A stretch of DNA of 37,453 nt from Gammaproteobacteria bacterium 42_54_T18 (lineage in GTDB: Bacteria; Pseudomonadota; Gammaproteobacteria; Pseudomonadales; Ketobacteraceae). The DNA is taken from NCBI GenBank assembly GCA_002163245.1, contig MAAL01000162.1, positions 1-37,453 on the forward strand, in the 5' to 3' direction. Shown piece by piece: positions 36,701-37,453 of this stretch (positions are counted from its first letter, which is position 1; every line of letters starts with the position of its first letter). The position numbers and the translations under genes were made by a program. The notes under the pieces are model-generated. The model saw only the letters and a program-made list of their open reading frames with translations. It had not been told where the DNA came from and made no database searches.

Positions 36701-37075
36701 TGACGCGTGGTCTGCGATAAGAAGACTTAACTGAAGTTCTTGAACATCTTGGCGCAGTTGCGCCATGGGCTTGATCGGTAAGACGACTGCGGTTAGTCCT
36801 GCAGCCATAATACTTAGAAAGATTGCTACGCTCTTTGCTGACCGATCAATAGCAACCCCCACCTTGTCACCACTTTGCAAACCATGACGACGCGCAATAA
36901 CTACAGTGCTCGCTGTTATCCGAGTCAGAGCTTCATAAGTAAGCGTAGTATCGCTATCATGAACTGCCGTGCGTGTAGCCCAGTGGCTCGCAGCCAGAAA
37001 GATCATATCTCGGACATTGCGAGGCTCAGAGATCGGTCCGTCCAGTCCAGGCACAGATGTTTTAAAATTCAACAT
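33701..37075 (-). CDS. Nonribosomal peptide synthetase A-T-E-R, predicted aspartate activating (frame broken in R)
   Basis: 1124 codons in this frame. Adenylation (about 20-510): YLTLTSGSTGRPKAVAVSH, NHYGPSEATIG, FRTGDLCTKTSDG, GRKDRQVKVRGY, AESGKLDYRSI. Thiolation: AAGADSITLML with Ser565. Then an epimerisation domain (about 618-1010): HHLAIDGVSWRIL (H747-H748), VERHGREN, VGWFTSL and FNFLG, which are E-domain motifs rather than C-domain ones. The reductase starts near 1058 with ALVTGATGYLGLQLVHEM, and the frame stops shortly after (LNAS, TAG at 33701). Pocket residues D208 L209 T212 K251 I275 G277 H301 I309 G310 K501 match the remembered aspartate code (DLTKVGHIGK). There is no condensation domain, so the partner must be the A-T-C protein. 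ATG 37075 has only a weak GAGA upstream. Confidence 0.92.
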   Translation of the reverse strand: MLNFKTSVPGLDGPISEPRNVRDMIFLAASHWATRTAVHDSDTTLTYEALTRITASTVVIARRHGLQSGDKVGVAIDRSAKSVAIFLSIMAAGLTAVVLPIKPMAQLRQDVQELQLSLLIADHASPLAALGPPVVELQEFYSSIENAVLFEMPETAYLTLTSGSTGRPKAVAVSHTNVVHYAKAIIERLGIQQGDAPRFAHVTTLAADLGHTAIFPMVLVGGSICVASDHTVRDPISFWTWTEQNNINYIKTTPSHFQALMQGCPDNRVMIDTVILGGERLSLGLAREILIQGHARRLINHYGPSEATIGVCCHVVTLPEELANWQDTVPIGTALGQNILSLENVYHRQDGSEVGELVIHGPGVSLGYFGRPDLTADRFEVDDNSPIAFRTGDLCTKTSDGQLQFLGRKDRQVKVRGYIVNPPDVEAAIEETRGVVRAAILVYEHGGFVRIDCAVEFEPDAQKDADAVIELRQSLQRRLPDWMIPSRIYPLATMPLAESGKLDYRSIERLVQKHANSDDKTPQAIGSADQATGDLVAQISAIWAQLLGLPTLDPDEDVFAAGADSITLMLSIARLRARNWRTNLPEIHEHPTPAALAHYLQSKPELTGDTQNTPSETDEHILSPMQDWFFKLELDDPNHYNQAILLRSKRGVDPVVLNRAICLLGKRHPLLCHVFEKDRLGPVQSDAMLTSFSISALPDDLAAMQQTITSVSRELNQSMNTALGNLFKAHLFKSAKGEQDRILIIVHHLAIDGVSWRILFDELGAAYAACAAGKDWSPDTPASFWDWTAKLSDETERQNQTAPLLEKQQLFAKRFTTNTELESLVLSLDARETRVLLDASENSGALEAFLLQGFLDGIGIVSSTPEVVMDVERHGRENLQDIELYYGTVGWFTSLRQAAFPAGDHDTFKARADALQKMLTEDLLDPLASEQNIAELCFNFLGTFLSTSLTNQDWEAAEEAHGPTRSTAIDKVYAGRLTARIVNDRLTIDFVHDPTRISTFQADQIVSTLRKRLGEISAPSKGTLQDRAIGDFTREYSSTSGMILLSRVESPITLNTIDLPAALVTGATGYLGLQLVHEMLRQKAYQPICLVRGGSDIEARNRFFESYTRSFGQEAASIRQLNAS

Positions 37076-37109
37076 AATAAATTCTCGAAATTAGTTTTTG
37101 GGGTAAGCC

Positions 37110-37391
37110 TCAAGAGGTACGGGATAACTTGAGGTCAGGGTGGTGGGTCAGAATATGGTCCAGCGCCAGCCTGATTGTTTTGCGATCAAAAACAGGCGTT
37201 TCTAAACCCGACAACTCCAATTCTTCCCGTGTCTTTTTCCAGTCGTAAAGTGTGCGGTGTTGTGCGGCATTCATTTGGTGATCTTCAAATGCGTTCTGAC
37301 TCATTGAAAAGCCAAATTCCACGAAAGGTATCGCAGACATGGCGAGCGCATCCGAATACCCCGTCAAATATGGGCTGTAGAAAGCAACCAC
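37110..37391 (-). CDS. Unknown ORF upstream of the NRPS genes
   Basis: 93 codons from GTG 37391, ending 34 bp before the A-T-E-R start, so in operon position. It contains VAFYSPYLTGYSDALAMS, PFVEFGFSMSQNAFEDHQMN and a C-terminal ALDHILTHHPDLKL. I do not recognise the family; the last stretch is faintly like the first helix of condensation-fold acyltransferases. GTG has no ribosome site, an in-frame TAA lies about 25 nt upstream, and an ATG at the window edge (37453) opens a 13-codon frame in another phase. It may be a truncated or frame-broken gene. Confidence 0.45.
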   Translation of the reverse strand: MVAFYSPYLTGYSDALAMSAIPFVEFGFSMSQNAFEDHQMNAAQHRTLYDWKKTREELELSGLETPVFDRKTIRLALDHILTHHPDLKLSRTS

Positions 37392-37453
37392 ACGAATAAC
37401 TGTAACACTCGCTAATTACCATGAGCTCTTTTAGCTATAAGAGCGAGCCTCAT

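Noticed and set aside
33701-37075. Reading the domain after thiolation in the A-T-E-R protein as a condensation domain because of HHLAIDG
   Set aside because: DGVSWRIL, VERHGREN, VGWFTS and FNFLG are epimerisation-domain motifs; the C-domain motifs seen in the other NRPS are absent.

Overview
The window looks like the chromosome of a gammaproteobacterium, probably an aquatic, lipid-using one. The evidence is a roughly 600-residue FadE-like acyl-CoA dehydrogenase, a pterin carbinolamine dehydratase, DISM-type c-di-GMP proteins, a FadL-family porin and several AraC regulators. I cannot name the genus. No rRNA, tRNA or CRISPR array was seen.

Positions 1-24,700 are an AT-rich backbone. It runs: the 3' part of a TonB-dependent receptor, apparently interrupted by a small palindromic element; an acyl-CoA dehydrogenase; phhB; a membrane EAL phosphodiesterase; a membrane-anchored AraC regulator followed by a lipid set (FadL-like porin, di-iron fatty acid hydroxylase/sterol desaturase, alpha/beta hydrolase); a leftward set (lipoprotein hydrolase, DoxX-like protein, periplasmic protein); an AraC regulator; a receiver-PAS-GGDEF-EAL protein whose 5' end is frameshifted; another hydrolase; an HDOD-GAF protein; a third AraC regulator; a GGDEF cyclase; and a radical SAM gene that has lost its cluster-binding N terminus.

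From about 24,920 to the right edge the character changes. All genes point left, G+C is visibly higher in the NRPS and serS genes, and the block ends in a strong intrinsic terminator. In transcription order it holds a small unknown ORF, an A-T-E-R NRPS, an A-T-C NRPS, a WS/DGAT-family acyltransferase, an IS3-like transposase remnant, an SDR and a seryl-tRNA synthetase of non-gammaproteobacterial type. I read this as a horizontally acquired biosynthetic gene cluster.

The residues lining the two adenylation pockets, aligned by eye to GrsA, match remembered codes for beta-alanine (A-T-C protein) and aspartate (A-T-E-R protein). A-T-C followed by A-T-E-R is a collinear two-module line. It predicts a beta-alanyl-D-aspartyl thioester released reductively as an aldehyde or alcohol, which could cyclise to a seven-membered imine and could be acylated by the WS/DGAT-like enzyme. 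The SerRS would be a self-resistance enzyme or a supplier of seryl-tRNA, both of which have precedents in albomycin and valanimycin clusters.

Three genes carry single frame breaks: the SDR in a run of 11 C, the reductase domain of the A-T-E-R protein, and the receiver domain. They may be decay, phase variation or sequencing error, and this decides whether the cluster is functional.
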